The position numbers and the translations under genes were made by a program. A stretch of 5,529 bases of DNA from Frankiales bacterium. Lineage in GTDB: Bacteria > Actinomycetota > Actinomycetes > Mycobacteriales > SCTD01. Shown in pieces: positions 5,287-5,529 of this stretch (positions are counted from its first letter, which is position 1; each line of letters opens with the position of its first letter). The notes beneath the pieces were generated by a model that had not been told where the DNA came from, ran no database searches, and saw only the letters and a program-made list of their open reading frames with translations. The DNA lies in NCBI GenBank assembly GCA_025965735.1, contig JAOPWK010000219.1, forward strand, positions 1-5,529, read 5' to 3'.

Positions 5287-5529
5287 GTGCTGGCCCCCCT
5301 CGCCGTCCCCTTCGTCGACGCCCGCGCGTCGGCGCTGTCGTGGTGGCTCGGTGACGACGCCCCGGCACCGCTGGCCTCGCTGGTGCTGACCGGCTCCACC
5401 GGCTCGCTCGAGCTGCGCCTGCTCGGCGCCTCGCACCACGTCGTGGCCACGACCGGCGCGGCACGCTGCCCCGAGGTCGTCGCCTGCGGGGTCCGCGACG
5501 ACGCGCTGCCCGCCCGCCACGACGGCCCC
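5287..5529 (+). CDS. DUF2617 family protein, C-terminus cut by window edge
   Basis: The first 81 codons of an open frame that continues past the right edge. It starts MLAPLAVPFVDARASALSWW and contains SLELRLLGASHHVVA (about 41-55), the most recognisable block of DUF2617 proteins, which are about 160-200 aa and have no known activity. GTG is chosen because GGGAG lies 7 nt upstream. No signal peptide or membrane helix is visible in the part present. Its place directly behind a DUF4178 gene matches the conserved actinobacterial order DUF4178, DUF2617, DUF4247, DUF350, spermidine-synthase-like. The family call rests on motif memory and context rather than a search. Confidence 0.75.
   Translation, partial: MLAPLAVPFVDARASALSWWLGDDAPAPLASLVLTGSTGSLELRLLGASHHVVATTGAARCPEVVACGVRDDALPARHDGP

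Noticed and set aside
4553..5464. A 303-codon minus-strand open frame across the DUF4178 and DUF2617 genes
   Set aside because: Low-complexity Arg/Gly/Ala-rich translation opposite two recognisable plus-strand genes; no ribosome site or motif.

Overview
The window is about three-quarters G+C, with strong G/C bias at third codon positions, several GTG starts and a WhiB-type iron-sulfur protein. Wbl proteins are essentially confined to Actinobacteria and their phages, so this is a chromosomal segment of a high-GC actinomycete. No RNA gene, insertion sequence, prophage, CRISPR array or other sign of recent transfer is visible. The coding is dense and looks vertically inherited.

Leftward operon (minus strand, 4509 down to 1). 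Six genes are tightly packed in the order whiB-like, DUF4177, RidA-family, NUDIX hydrolase, MBL-fold hydrolase, and a zinc-ribbon / class III nucleotide cyclase / ATPase cut by the window edge. Junctions are 16 nt, a GTGA overlap, 22 nt, a TAGTG overlap and an ATGA overlap, so one transcript with translational coupling is likely. From memory, the MBL, RidA and DUF4177 trio matches the Mycobacterium tuberculosis Rv3677c-Rv3678c-Rv3678A neighbourhood, which lies beside crp (Rv3676) and near whiB4. Here a predicted adenylate cyclase directly follows the MBL gene, where crp would be expected nearby.

Divergent control region (4510-4633, 124 nt). It holds a 14-nt near-palindrome, TGTGA-N4-TCACA, lying between plausible -35 and -10 elements of whiB. 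It also holds a TAGGGT -10 element placed so that the rightward gene would start transcription on its own GTG (leaderless).

Rightward genes (plus strand, 4634 onward). A single-pass membrane DUF4178 protein is followed 17 nt later by the start of a DUF2617 protein, cut by the right edge. This pair heads a conserved actinobacterial set (Rv2597-Rv2601 in M. tuberculosis) that normally continues with DUF4247, DUF350 and a spermidine-synthase-like gene.

Working together, the left operon joins a redox/NO-type WhiB regulator to small-molecule clean-up enzymes (RidA, NUDIX, MBL) and a cAMP-type signalling enzyme. That functional link is inference. The genes themselves belong to known families. The least ordinary points are the cyclase at the end of this operon and the palindrome inside the whiB promoter.
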